From NCBI GenBank assembly GCA_036257595.1, contig DATAFF010000031.1, forward strand, positions 1 through 52,488: DNA of 52,488 nucleotides. Reading direction: 5' to 3'. Every line of letters starts with the position of its first letter. The stretch's first letter is position 1. This document shows positions 32,763 to 41,692 of this stretch, one piece after another. The DNA comes from DATAFF01 sp036257595 (GTDB taxonomy: Bacteria > Pseudomonadota > Alphaproteobacteria > Rhizobiales > Aestuariivirgaceae). The notes under the pieces were generated by a model, which was not told where the DNA came from, did not search any database, and was given only the letters and a program-made list of their open reading frames with translations. The position numbers and the translations under genes are program-made.

Positions 32763-33776
32763 GTGAACGAGAGAGAACCGTGGAACCGGCGACTGGCAGA
32801 ATACCGGCCTGACGACTGGCGGAGTTTGGCCGAGCTGACGGTGACAATATTTCCTTTCATCGTCCTTTGGACGGTCATGTCAATCGTCTCTCAACAGAGC
32901 TACTGGGTTTGCCTGATCATCGCGATTCCTGCTGCCGGATTCCTCGTGCGGTTATTTATGATCCAGCATGATTGCGGGCATGGATCCATGTTTTCACACC
33001 GTGCCGCGAATGACTGGATTGGGCGTTGCCTGGCCGTTCTGACTCTAACGCCGTATGACTACTGGCGCCAATCTCACGCCCATCATCATGCAAGCTCGAG
33101 CAATCTCGATCGGCGCGGCATCGGCGACATCACGACCCTCACCGTCAAGGAATTCCTGGATCTGGATCGGTGGGGACGTCTGAAATACCGCCTGTACCGC
33201 CATCCATTGGTGATGTTCGGGTTCGGTCCGATGTACCTGTTCGTATTTCGCAATCGTTTTCCAAATGAACCAGCGAGTGCTCGCGACTGGCTTAGCACGA
33301 TGGCGACGAACGTGGCCATCGCCCTGCTGGTGACCGTGATGGTGATGTGGCTCGGCTGGAGACATTTTCTGGCCATCCATGGACCGATAACGCTCATCGC
33401 GGCGTCAATTGGGGTATGGCTGTTCTATGTACAGCATCAGTTCGAGGATACTCTCTGGGTTAAGAAATCTGACTGGAGTCACGAGGACGCCGCTCTACGA
33501 GGCAGTTCAAATTACCTCCTGCCTCAACCTCTCGCGTGGTTCACCGCCAACATCGGGCTTCATCATATTCATCATCTTTCGAGCAGGATCCCATTCTACA
33601 GGTTGCCGGACGTGCTCAGGCGGTGGCGGGAGCTCGATGAAGTCACTTCCTTGACCCTTCCAGAAAGTCTGCGCTGCGTGAATCTGGCCCTTTGGGATGA
33701 GGAATCGCGCAAGCTGGTCCCCTTCCGAGCGATCCGTACGAAGCTGGAGGGGGGTCAGCTGCTGGGCAGGACCTGA
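32763..33776 (+). CDS. Membrane fatty-acid desaturase
   Basis: 337 residues from a GTG at 32763, preceded by AAGGAAA; the frame extends upstream only through a TTG without a ribosome site. The three His boxes of the di-iron desaturases are intact: HDCGH (residues 69-73), HAHHH (105-109), HHIHH (267-271). Four or more membrane helices are visible. It introduces a double bond in membrane lipid acyl chains (delta-12 or related), which preserves fluidity in the cold. It lies in the stretch with csp, rpsU and rhlE. Confidence 0.9.
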   Translation: MNEREPWNRRLAEYRPDDWRSLAELTVTIFPFIVLWTVMSIVSQQSYWVCLIIAIPAAGFLVRLFMIQHDCGHGSMFSHRAANDWIGRCLAVLTLTPYDYWRQSHAHHHASSSNLDRRGIGDITTLTVKEFLDLDRWGRLKYRLYRHPLVMFGFGPMYLFVFRNRFPNEPASARDWLSTMATNVAIALLVTVMVMWLGWRHFLAIHGPITLIAASIGVWLFYVQHQFEDTLWVKKSDWSHEDAALRGSSNYLLPQPLAWFTANIGLHHIHHLSSRIPFYRLPDVLRRWRELDEVTSLTLPESLRCVNLALWDEESRKLVPFRAIRTKLEGGQLLGRT

Positions 33777-33937
33777 TAGCCGGTATCAGCCGCCCCCGGT
33801 TCAATCAAGGACGAGGCAGTTCCAGGGCGAACTTTCCGATTTTGATAGCCAATCGCCTGAATAGGGCGCATGGTCCGTTTGGCTGGCACGTTGATGCAAC
33901 AGTGCCTGTGATCGGCGGCGATCAAAGGATGACGTAA

Positions 33938-33998
33938 GCGGCTTGGCGTTAACGCTGGCCGCAGCAGTGGGAGGCGGCTTGGCCGCAAGGCTGGCCGC
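33938..33998. repeat. Tandem pair of near-identical 25 nt hairpins
   Basis: GCGGCTTGGC-N6-GCTGGCCGC occurs at 33938-33962 and again at 33974-33998, with identical arms and different 6 nt loops (GTTAAC and CGCAAG). It lies in the 282 bp between the desaturase and the next small gene; nothing else was seen there. Confidence 0.7.
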
Positions 33999-34058
33999 CT
34001 TTCAAGCTTGTTCATTGCAAGAACACACCGCACGATCACGTTCGGAGTTGAAAAATCA

Positions 34059-34283
34059 ATGCCACACAAGTTTCGCGTTGGCCAATCGGTGAAGTATGCC
34101 GGCGCGCCATTCGGCGCCCGTGCCGGCCAGCTCGACTTTACGATCGTGAGTCTCCTGCCAGAAGCGAGATACCGGATCAAGGCAGCCTCTGAACCTAACG
34201 AGCGGGTCGCGCGAGAATACGAACTGAAGCCCGCCCATTCGGAAGCCGGCGCCGGTTCGAACAAAGAATTCCGGGACAAATGA
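34059..34283 (+). CDS. Small uncharacterised protein (74 aa)
   Basis: The ATG at 34059 gives MPHKFRVGQSVKYAG..., then FTIVSLLPEARYRIKAASEPNERVAREYELKP. It looks like a small SH3-like beta barrel and matches a short hypothetical protein common in Rhizobiales (KFKVGQTV... YRIKS..EPHERVAKE). The next short gene begins at 34304 in another frame and may be co-transcribed. Confidence 0.65.
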   Translation: MPHKFRVGQSVKYAGAPFGARAGQLDFTIVSLLPEARYRIKAASEPNERVAREYELKPAHSEAGAGSNKEFRDK

Positions 34284-34303
34284 GACGCAATGAGGAGGAC
34301 GCA

Positions 34304-34465
34304 TTGGCCAAGAGTCAGAAGAGAAGCAATCGCGAAAAGAAAAAACCCAAGCAGTCGAAGCCGGTATCGCGGGAGAGCAAATCAACTAGCCTCGGATCTT
34401 CGATGCAAAGTCTGGGGTCCAGTATGACCCGCGGGAGTAAGACTCCCATCAAAGGGAAATTCTAA
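34304..34465 (+). CDS. Small basic Lys/Ser-rich protein (53 aa)
   Basis: A TTG start at 34304 follows GAGGAGG by 6 nt, giving MAKSQKRSNREKKKPKQ..., the common opening of a short basic hypothetical protein in Rhizobiales. An in-frame ATG at 34280 overlaps the previous stop and is the alternative. The tail contains a short repeat (SLGSSMQSLGSSM). Function is unknown; nucleic-acid binding is possible by charge only. Confidence 0.6.
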   Translation: MAKSQKRSNREKKKPKQSKPVSRESKSTSLGSSMQSLGSSMTRGSKTPIKGKF

Positions 34466-34532
34466 AACCAGCGGTCGAACTTGTCAGGCAGCCCCGGCAG
34501 CTGCCACGCTCCAGGCCCCCGGCATTCGCGCG

Positions 34533-34559
34533 GAAGGGGCCGGCTCCTCCGGCCCCTTC
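34533..34559 (+). terminator. GC-rich hairpin, possible terminator
   Basis: A perfect 11 bp stem GAAGGGGCCGG / CCGGCCCCTTC with a 5 nt loop, 67 bp after the small basic gene. No T-run follows. Confidence 0.5.
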
Positions 34560-34645
34560 ACCTGCCCCGCCCCGAACATTCAAAATACGTACGCCCGTCC
34601 CAAGTTCAGCCCTCGTCTCGCCAAGAACGTTAGGGCGTAACGTTC

Positions 34646-34837
34646 ATGCCCTCAACGAATCTCTCCGTCATCCCGGCAATCCGCCCGACGTCTGTTGCAA
34701 AGGTGCCACTGGCGGTGCAGGATGCCAGGCCCATGTTCTATCACATCGCAAAGAACGGCTCGCTCGAGGCCCTGTTCGATCGCACCGGTTATGACGAGGT
34801 GATGCTCCGCTGTGCGCGGATCGGCTACAAGCCGTAA
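34646..34837 (+). CDS. Possible small protein (63 aa)
   Basis: ATG at 34646. The C-terminal half (MFYHIAKNGSLEALFDRTGYDEVMLRCARIGYKP) reads like a helical protein and codon positions show the expected GC3 bias. There is no strong ribosome site and no recognised family. It precedes the aminotransferase by 84 bp. Confidence 0.4.
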   Translation: MPSTNLSVIPAIRPTSVAKVPLAVQDARPMFYHIAKNGSLEALFDRTGYDEVMLRCARIGYKP

Positions 34838-34921
34838 CCCTCCGCTCGCGATCCCTAGCCGGTCCGCGCCTCATTCGATGCGGCGCGGAACTCCCCGATC
34901 GGAAACGGAGCCGTTCCTCTC

Positions 34922-36304
34922 ATGTCAGCCGCCAATATCAACCTTGCCGAGATCGTCAGCGCCGATATCGGCCATCATTTCCATCCCTTCACCGACCATA
35001 AGGCCTTTCATCTCGAGGGCGGCCCGCGGGTCATCACCCATGCCAAGGGGGTGTGGATCTGGGATGCCAATGGCCAGAAGTATCTCGACGCGATGTCCGG
35101 CCTGTGGTGCGTCAATATCGGCTATGGCCGCAAGGAGCTGGCCGATGCCGCCTATCGGCAGATGCTCGACCTGCCCTATTACAATACCTTCTTCAAGACC
35201 ACGACGGTGCCGGCGACAAGGCTGGCGGAAAGCATCGCAAGCGTCCTGCCCAAGCGCTTCGGCCAAGTCTTCTTCGTCAATGACGGATCGGAAGCCAACG
35301 ACACCATGGTCAGGTTCGTCCGCCATTACTGGTCGCTGCAGGGCAAGCCCTATCGCAGCCACTTCATTGCCCGCCGCCGCGGCTATCACGGGTCGACCAT
35401 GGTCTCGGCCTCGCTCGGCGGCATGGACACCATGCACGGCCAAGGCGGCCTGCCGCTCCCCGGCTTCCACCATGTGCTGCAGCCCAACTGGTACGAGCTC
35501 GGCGGCGACCTGACGCCGGACGAGTTCGGGCTTCTGGCGGCGGCCGAGGTCGAGAAGAAGATCCTCGAGGTCGGGCCCGACAATGTCGCCGCCTTCATCG
35601 GCGAGCCGATCCAGGGAGCGGGCGGCGTCATCATCCCGCCGCCGAGCTACTGGCCGGCGGTCGAGAAGATCTGCCGCAAATACGGGATCCTCATCGTCGC
35701 CGACGAGGTGATCTGCGGCTTCGGCCGCACCGGCCGCTGGTGGGGCTTCGAGACCATGGGGTTCAACCCCGACATCGTCGTCATGGCGAAGGGGCTGTCG
35801 TCGGGCTACCAGCCGATCGGCGCCATGGCGGTCGCCGATCACGTCATTGCCGATTTCTTCGAAAAGGGCGGCGAGTTCTTCCATGGCTATACCTATTCCG
35901 GTCATCCGGTTGCCTGCGCCGTGGCGCTCGAGAACATCCGCATCATGAAGGACGAGAAGCTCGTCGAGCGCGGCCAGGAGATCGCGCCCTATCTCAAAGC
36001 GGCCATTGCCGGTCTTGCCGATCATCCGCTGGTCGGGGAGGTGCGCAGCTTGGGCCTGATCGGCGCCTTTGAGCTTGTGCGCAACAAGGCGACGCGCGAG
36101 CGCTTCGAGCCGCCGAGCCGGGTCGGGCTCCTGTGCCGCGACCACTGCTTCCGCAACGGGCTGATCATGCGCGCCTGCTGGGACACGATGGTGTTCGCGC
36201 CGCCGCTCATCATCGACCGGGATGAGATCGATCAATGGATGGTGCTGACGCGGAAGGCGTTGGATCTGACACTCGAAGACGTGAGTAGTGAGATAGTGAG
36301 ATAG
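34922..36304 (+). CDS. spuC: Class III omega-aminotransferase, putrescine/pyruvate type
   Basis: 460 residues. A PLP enzyme transferring an omega-amino group to pyruvate. Lys290 in VVMAKGLSSGYQPIGA binds PLP; FVNDGSEANDTMVRF, GEPIQGAGGVIIPP and VADEVICGFGRTG are the class III landmarks. HHFHPFTDHKAF and LDAMSGLWCVNIGYG at the start resemble SpuC and related amine:pyruvate transaminases; beta-alanine or other omega-amines are alternatives. The last residues (VSSEIVR) and the TAG stop are encoded by the arm of a GTGAGTA-type palindrome, so the natural C-terminus has been replaced. Confidence 0.85.
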   Translation: MSAANINLAEIVSADIGHHFHPFTDHKAFHLEGGPRVITHAKGVWIWDANGQKYLDAMSGLWCVNIGYGRKELADAAYRQMLDLPYYNTFFKTTTVPATRLAESIASVLPKRFGQVFFVNDGSEANDTMVRFVRHYWSLQGKPYRSHFIARRRGYHGSTMVSASLGGMDTMHGQGGLPLPGFHHVLQPNWYELGGDLTPDEFGLLAAAEVEKKILEVGPDNVAAFIGEPIQGAGGVIIPPPSYWPAVEKICRKYGILIVADEVICGFGRTGRWWGFETMGFNPDIVVMAKGLSSGYQPIGAMAVADHVIADFFEKGGEFFHGYTYSGHPVACAVALENIRIMKDEKLVERGQEIAPYLKAAIAGLADHPLVGEVRSLGLIGAFELVRNKATRERFEPPSRVGLLCRDHCFRNGLIMRACWDTMVFAPPLIIDRDEIDQWMVLTRKALDLTLEDVSSEIVR

Positions 36305-36367
36305 TGAGTAGTTGAGCCGAGCGCTGCCCGAACACTACTCACTACTCACGACCTCACTACTCACTAT
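36281..36367. repeat. Intergenic palindrome with heptamer arms (GTGAGTA type)
   Basis: Left arm GTGAGTA/GTGAGAT-type units, core GAGCCGAGCGCTGCCCGAAC, right arm ACTACTCACTACTCAC and CTCACTACTCACTAT. It lies between convergent genes, and its two arms contain both stop codons: TAG at 36302-36304 (plus) and TAG read from 36364-36366 (minus). Confidence 0.85.
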
Positions 36368-37968
36368 TCGTCTCCCAACGCCGCCGCCATCAGCCGCCGC
36401 GTATACTCCTCGCAAGGCTCCTCGAAGATCGACTCGGTCGTCCCCTCCTCGACCACCCGGCCATCCTTCATCACCATGATGCGGTCGGCCATCGCCCGCA
36501 CCACCTTGAGGTCGTGGCTGATGAAGAGATAGGCGAGGTCGTGGCGCTGCTGCAGATCGCGCAGGAGCTCGACGATCTGCTTCTGCACCTGGCGGTCGAG
36601 CGCCGATGTCGGCTCGTCGAGCACGACCACCGACGGCTTGAGGATCATCGCCCGTGCAATGGCGAGCCGCTGGCGCTGGCCGCCGGAGAACTCGTGGGGA
36701 TAGCGGTTGCGCAAATCGGGATCGAGCGCCACCTCGCTCAGCGCCTCGGCGGCGCGCCGGTCGCGCTCGCGCGCGGTGAGCTCAGGCTCGTGCACCAGGA
36801 GTCCCTCGGTGACGATCTCCCCCGCCGTCATGCGCGGCGACAGCGATCCGAAGGGATCCTGCAGCACGATCTGCATGTGGCGCCTCAGCGGCCGCATTGA
36901 CTGCCGGCCGAGGCCCGAGATGTCGCGCCCCTCGAAACGGATGATGCCTTCCGACGGCATGAGCTTGAGCAGCGCCCGGGCGAAGGTCGACTTGCCCGAG
37001 CCCGACTCGCCGACCACGCCGATGGTCTCGCTGCGCCTGAGGCTCAGGCTGACCCGGTCGACCGCCCGGAGCACGAGCACCGGATGGCCGAACAGCCCGC
37101 CGCCGAGCGCGAATTCCACCGAGACCTTGCGCCCTTCCAGAACGGTGGGCGAGCCGCGCGGCATCGGCGGCTTGCGGCCCTCCGGCTCGGCCGCCAGCAG
37201 CGCCATCGTATAGGGGTGGCGCGGATGATCGAAGACCTGGTCGGTCGAGCCCTTCTCGACCACGCTGCCGGACTTCATCACATAGACGCGGTCGGCGATG
37301 CGCCGGACAATCCCGAGATCATGGGTGATGAAGACGAGGCTCATGCCGAGCCGCCGCTGCAGGTCCTGAAGCAATGCCAGGATCTCGGCCTGGATGGTGA
37401 CATCGAGCGCCGTCGTCGGCTCATCGGCAATCAGGAGGTCGGGATCGTTGGCGATCGCCATGGCGATCATCACCCGCTGGCGCTGGCCGCCGGACAGCTC
37501 ATGGGGATAGGAATGCATCCGCCGCTCGGCATTGGGAATGCGCACGAGCCTGAGCAGCGCCAGGGCCTTGGCGTGTGCGGCTTGCGTATCGAGGCCCTGA
37601 TGGCGCTTGATCGGCTCGATCAACTGGTTGCCGATCGTCCATAGGGGATCGAGCGAGGTCATGGGCTCCTGGAAGATCATGGTGATCCGCCGTCCGCGCA
37701 CCTCGTTGAGCGCCCGCCTGGACAGCGCGAGAAGGTTCTGGCCGCGATAATCGACGGTGCCCGAGGCCTCGCCATTGCTGGCGAGCAAGCCCATCGCCGC
37801 CATCATCAGCTGGCTCTTGCCCGAGCCCGATTCCCCGACGATGGCCACCGTCTCGCCGGCCCCGACATCGACATCGACATCGCGCACCGCCTCGACAATT
37901 CCGTCGAGGGTCTTGAAGCGGACATTGAGACCGCGGATCGCGAAGATCGGCGCGCCGTCCTCGGGCAT
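36364..37968 (-). CDS. Peptide ABC transporter dual ATPase (fused OppD-OppF type)
   Basis: 534 residues from the ATG at 37968; the upstream frame extension is a shadow of the permease gene. Two complete ATPase domains are fused, each with Walker A (GESGSGKSQ at residues 45-53, GESGSGKST in the second half), signature (LSGGQRQ and FSGGQRQ), Walker B (LLIADEP and VVLDEP) and switch His (ITHD and ISHD). An oligopeptide-type C-terminal element (HPRHPYTMALLAAEP) lies between them. This is the YejF-like layout. It powers OppB and OppC. Confidence 0.93.
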   Translation of the reverse strand: MPEDGAPIFAIRGLNVRFKTLDGIVEAVRDVDVDVGAGETVAIVGESGSGKSQLMMAAMGLLASNGEASGTVDYRGQNLLALSRRALNEVRGRRITMIFQEPMTSLDPLWTIGNQLIEPIKRHQGLDTQAAHAKALALLRLVRIPNAERRMHSYPHELSGGQRQRVMIAMAIANDPDLLIADEPTTALDVTIQAEILALLQDLQRRLGMSLVFITHDLGIVRRIADRVYVMKSGSVVEKGSTDQVFDHPRHPYTMALLAAEPEGRKPPMPRGSPTVLEGRKVSVEFALGGGLFGHPVLVLRAVDRVSLSLRRSETIGVVGESGSGKSTFARALLKLMPSEGIIRFEGRDISGLGRQSMRPLRRHMQIVLQDPFGSLSPRMTAGEIVTEGLLVHEPELTARERDRRAAEALSEVALDPDLRNRYPHEFSGGQRQRLAIARAMILKPSVVVLDEPTSALDRQVQKQIVELLRDLQQRHDLAYLFISHDLKVVRAMADRIMVMKDGRVVEEGTTESIFEEPCEEYTRRLMAAALGDE

Positions 37969-37970
37969 CG

Positions 37971-39089
37971 TCAGCGATCCTTCGGGTCGAGCGCGTCGCG
38001 CAGACCGTCGCCGATGAAATTGAGGGCGAACAGCGTCGAGGTAAGAAACAGCGACGGGAAGATCAGCAGCCAGTTGGCCGCCGGGATGTTGTTCTTGCCC
38101 TGGGCGATCAGCACGCCCCAGCTCGACATCGGCTCCTGCACGCCGAGCCCGAAATAGGAGAGGAAGCTTTCGAGGATGATGACCTGGGGCACCAGCAGCG
38201 TGGTGTAGATCACCACCGGCCCGAGCAGATTGGGGATGACGTGGCGCAGGAGAATGCCGGTGCTGTCGACGCCGAGCGCTTCGGCCGCCTGCACATATTC
38301 CTGGCGCTTGATCGACAGGGTCTGGCCGCGCACGATGCGCGCCATGTCGAGCCACAGCACCGCGGCGATGCCGAGAAACATCAGCAGGAAATGCCGCCCG
38401 AAGAACACCACCAGCATGATGACGAAGAACACGAAGGGCAGCGAGTAGAGAACGTCGACGATGCGCATCATGATCTCGTCGGTCCGCCCGCCGACGAGGC
38501 CCGAGATCGCGCCATAGACCACGCCGATCAGCACCGACACCAGGCCGCCGACGATGCCGACGGCGAGCGACACGCGGCCTGCCACCAGGGTGCGGGTCAG
38601 GAGGTCGCGGCCGCTCGTGTCGGTGCCGAACAGGAAATAGTGCTGCTCGATCGCGGCCGTCATGACGAGCCTTCGTCCGTCGGCGGATAGTTCCACCACC
38701 TTGGCGTTCTCGAATGTCGAGGAGCGGTCGAGATAGCGGGTGATCCGCTCGTCGATCGGCTGCGCCGCGGTGACCGCGACGATGACCTCGCCCTTGTCCT
38801 CCTGCCACTGCTCGATCGTCACCCGGGCGCGCCGCATTGCGTCCGCGAGCGCGCTCCCCACCATGGCAGGCTTGGGATAAGGCCTGAGGCTCGGCGGCAC
38901 CCGCACATAGTCCTGGTAGATGGTGTTGAAGGCATGGCCGGTGAGGAACGGCCCGACGAGGCAGACGATGATCATGCCGAGGATGAAGAAGCCGCTCCAA
39001 TAGGCGGCGCGGTTGGCCTTGAGCCTCGCCCAGGCATCGCTCCACAGCGAGCGCGGCCGTGCCGGCCGATGCAACGCCGCCTCAGTCAT
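37971..39089 (-). CDS. oppC: Peptide ABC transporter permease (OppC type) with enlarged first periplasmic loop
   Basis: 372 residues from the ATG at 39089, overlapping the oppB stop by 8 bp. TM1 is at about 31-49. The usual FGTDTSGRDLLTR motif comes at about 154-166, so roughly 85 extra residues (about 60-148) sit in the first periplasmic loop compared with a standard OppC. The EAA loop is YVQAAEALGVDSTGILLRHVIPNLLG. FLSYFGLGVQEPMSSWG is typical. It forms the inner-membrane channel with OppB. Confidence 0.92.
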   Translation of the reverse strand: MTEAALHRPARPRSLWSDAWARLKANRAAYWSGFFILGMIIVCLVGPFLTGHAFNTIYQDYVRVPPSLRPYPKPAMVGSALADAMRRARVTIEQWQEDKGEVIVAVTAAQPIDERITRYLDRSSTFENAKVVELSADGRRLVMTAAIEQHYFLFGTDTSGRDLLTRTLVAGRVSLAVGIVGGLVSVLIGVVYGAISGLVGGRTDEIMMRIVDVLYSLPFVFFVIMLVVFFGRHFLLMFLGIAAVLWLDMARIVRGQTLSIKRQEYVQAAEALGVDSTGILLRHVIPNLLGPVVIYTTLLVPQVIILESFLSYFGLGVQEPMSSWGVLIAQGKNNIPAANWLLIFPSLFLTSTLFALNFIGDGLRDALDPKDR

Positions 39090-40005
39090 AGCGCACCCGC
39101 GGGTCGAGCGCGGCATAGAGGAGATCGACGAGAAGATTGAACAGGATGATGAACACGGCGATCACCACCACCGTCCCCATCACCAGCGTGTAGTCGCGGT
39201 TGAGCGCCGCCTCGATGAAATAGCGGCCGATCCCCGGAATGGCGAAAATCGATTCGACGATGATCGAGCCGGTGAGCAGGCTCGCGGCAGCGGGCCCGGC
39301 ATAGGACACGACCGGCAGCACCGCACCGCGCAGCGCATGCTTGAGGATGATCGTCGCATCGGAAAGCCCGAGCGCCCGGGCGGTGCGCACATGATGCGAG
39401 CGCAGCGCCTCGATCATCGAGCCGCGCATCAGCCGGGCGACCACAGCGAGCTGCGGCAACGCCAGCGTCAGCACCGGTCCGATCTTGTTGGCGAAGGAGC
39501 CGCCGCCCCAGCCGGCGACCGGCACCAGATTGAGGGTGAGCGCGAAGACCAGCTGATAGAGCGGCGCCACCACGAAATTGGGCACGGTGCTGCCGGCCGT
39601 GGCGAGCGCCACGACGGCGTAGTCGCCGGGTTTGTTCTGATAGAGCGCGGCAACGATGCCCAGGGCGCCGCCAGCCAGCAGCGCGAAGATCAGCGCCATC
39701 GAGCCGAGCTCCATCGACACCGGCAGGCCGACGCGGAACAGGTCGGCGACGGTGAAGTCGGGAAGATTGTAGGACGGCCCGAGATTGCCCTGCAGCAGGT
39801 CGCCGAGATAATGGAGATATTGCCGCCAGAGCGGCTCGTCGAGCCGGTAGAGCCGCTCGAGATTGGCCTTCACCATCGGGTTGAGGCCGCGCTCCTGATT
39901 GAATGGGCCGCCCGGCGCGATCCGCATCAGGAAGAACGAGATCGTGACGATCAGAAACAACGTCGGGATGGCCGTGAGAAGCCGTCTGATCACATAGCCG
40001 AGCAT
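39082..40005 (-). CDS. oppB: Peptide ABC transporter permease (OppB type)
   Basis: 307 residues with six membrane helices. MLGYVIRRLLTAIPTLFLIVTISFF and RIAPGGPF are the standard OppB opening. The EAA loop reads HHVRTARALGLSDATIILKHALRGAVLPV, and the C-terminus ends LVDLLYAALDPRVRYD. It starts 22 bp after the oppA stop. Confidence 0.93.
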   Translation of the reverse strand: MLGYVIRRLLTAIPTLFLIVTISFFLMRIAPGGPFNQERGLNPMVKANLERLYRLDEPLWRQYLHYLGDLLQGNLGPSYNLPDFTVADLFRVGLPVSMELGSMALIFALLAGGALGIVAALYQNKPGDYAVVALATAGSTVPNFVVAPLYQLVFALTLNLVPVAGWGGGSFANKIGPVLTLALPQLAVVARLMRGSMIEALRSHHVRTARALGLSDATIILKHALRGAVLPVVSYAGPAAASLLTGSIIVESIFAIPGIGRYFIEAALNRDYTLVMGTVVVIAVFIILFNLLVDLLYAALDPRVRYD

Positions 40006-40027
40006 TGCGACGAACCGACCGCCGCTG

Positions 40028-41608
40028 TCACTCCTTGCGGATGAAGCGGGTCGGATGGACGTCCATCACATTGTCCTCGAAACCTTTCAGCTTCGGCGAC
40101 ACCAGATTGTGGTAGCTGTAATAGAGGAGCGGCATGTTGCCGGTGCCGTCGACCAGGTCCTTCTCGGCTTGCGACAGGAGCTTGAAGCGCTCCTCCGGCT
40201 TGTCGCCGGCAGCCGCCGCCTTGTTCATCAGCTCCTCATAGGCGTCGCTCGCCCAGTTGGCGTAATTGTTGCCGGAGGATTTGCGCGAGATGCCGAGGAA
40301 GGTCTCGGGGTCCTTGTAATCGGCAATCCAGGCGGCGCGCGCCGCGTCGAAATTGCCCTTGCTCTCGAGGAAGCCGTAATGGGTCTTGGTGTCGGTGTTG
40401 AGCAGCGTCACCTCGATGCCGAGAGGCTTGAGCTGCTCCTGGATCGCCACCGCGGTGTTCTTGTGGTTCTCCGAGGTGTTGAAGCGGATCTCCATCTTGA
40501 GCGGCTTGTCCGGACCATAGCCGAGCTCGGTCAGGATCTTCTTGGCCTCGTCCTCGCGGTCGAGCTGGGACATGGCGGCATAGTCGGCGATGGCCGGCTC
40601 ATAGCCCTTGATGCCGGGCGGCACCATCGAATAGCCCGGAATCATGCTGTTCGACCATACTTTCTCGGCCAGGAAGTCGCGGTCGATCGCCATGGAGATG
40701 GCGCGGCGGAGCTTGGGGTTGGACCATGGCTCCTTGTCGGTCTTGAAGGCATAGTAGTAGGTGCCGAGCGACGGGCCGACCCGCACCTGGTCCTTGAACT
40801 TGGCGCGGATGTCGGCGAGCTGCTCGGTCGGCATGTCGTCGTTGGAGTCGAGCTCGCCGGCCTCGTAGCGCTTGAGCGCGGTGGAGCGGTCCTCGGTCGG
40901 GATGTAGTTCACCACATCGATCTGGACATTGGCGGCATCGTAGAATTTCGGATTCTTGACGAGCTTGATGTGATCGTTGGGCACGAACTCGGCGAGCGTG
41001 TAGGCGCCGTTCGACACGAGCTTGCCGGGCTTGATCCATTCGGCGCCGAGTTTCTCGATCGAGGCGCGGTGCACCGGATAGGTCGCCTGATGGGTCAGCA
41101 TCTCGAGGAAGTAGGGCGTCGCCGCCTTGAGCGTGACCTCGAGCGTCGAGGGGTCGATCGCCTTCACGCCGAACTCTTCGGGCGAAGCTTTCTTGGTATT
41201 CACCTCCTCGCCATTCTGCACCACGTAAAGCATCGAGGCGTATTCGGCGGCGGTCGCCGGATCGAGCAGCCGGCGAAAGGAGTAGACGAAGTCGTCGGCG
41301 GTCACCGGATCGCCATTGGACCAGGTGGCACCTTGGCGCAGCTTGAAGGTATAGACCTTGCCGTCGGGTGAGATCGTCCAGCTCTCGGCAGCGCCCGGTT
41401 CGAGGTCGGACTTGGCATTCTGGATGGTGAGACCGAGGAACAGATCGCGCAGGAGATGCGCCTCGTAGACGGTCGACGTCTTGTGTGGATCGAGCGATTC
41501 CGGATCGGCAGAATTGCCACGGTTGTAGACCACCTCGGCGGATGCCTGGCCGAAGCCGAGCAGCAGCACGGCCGTTACGAGGAGCAATCGTCGGAGCGCG
41601 GTGGTCAT
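40028..41608 (-). CDS. oppA: Oligopeptide ABC transporter periplasmic binding protein
   Basis: 526 residues. A Sec signal peptide (LLLVTAVLLLGFGQASA, cleavage near residue 24) precedes the mature start EVVYNRGNSADPESLDPHK, the typical OppA/MppA opening. PGAAESWTISPDGKVYTFKLRQGATWSNGDPVTADDFVYS is the SBP family-5 signature region. It captures peptides (or murein peptides) for the OppBCDF pore. GGAG lies 9-10 nt before the ATG. It is the first gene of oppA-oppB-oppC-oppDF. Confidence 0.94.
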   Translation of the reverse strand: MTTALRRLLLVTAVLLLGFGQASAEVVYNRGNSADPESLDPHKTSTVYEAHLLRDLFLGLTIQNAKSDLEPGAAESWTISPDGKVYTFKLRQGATWSNGDPVTADDFVYSFRRLLDPATAAEYASMLYVVQNGEEVNTKKASPEEFGVKAIDPSTLEVTLKAATPYFLEMLTHQATYPVHRASIEKLGAEWIKPGKLVSNGAYTLAEFVPNDHIKLVKNPKFYDAANVQIDVVNYIPTEDRSTALKRYEAGELDSNDDMPTEQLADIRAKFKDQVRVGPSLGTYYYAFKTDKEPWSNPKLRRAISMAIDRDFLAEKVWSNSMIPGYSMVPPGIKGYEPAIADYAAMSQLDREDEAKKILTELGYGPDKPLKMEIRFNTSENHKNTAVAIQEQLKPLGIEVTLLNTDTKTHYGFLESKGNFDAARAAWIADYKDPETFLGISRKSSGNNYANWASDAYEELMNKAAAAGDKPEERFKLLSQAEKDLVDGTGNMPLLYYSYHNLVSPKLKGFEDNVMDVHPTRFIRKE

Positions 41609-41692
41609 GTGGTGTTCTCCATCCTTATGCGGTCGGACCGACCTTTGTCGGCACTATAGCACCGGTATGCCGCGAAGCGAGGTGCGGCAGCC

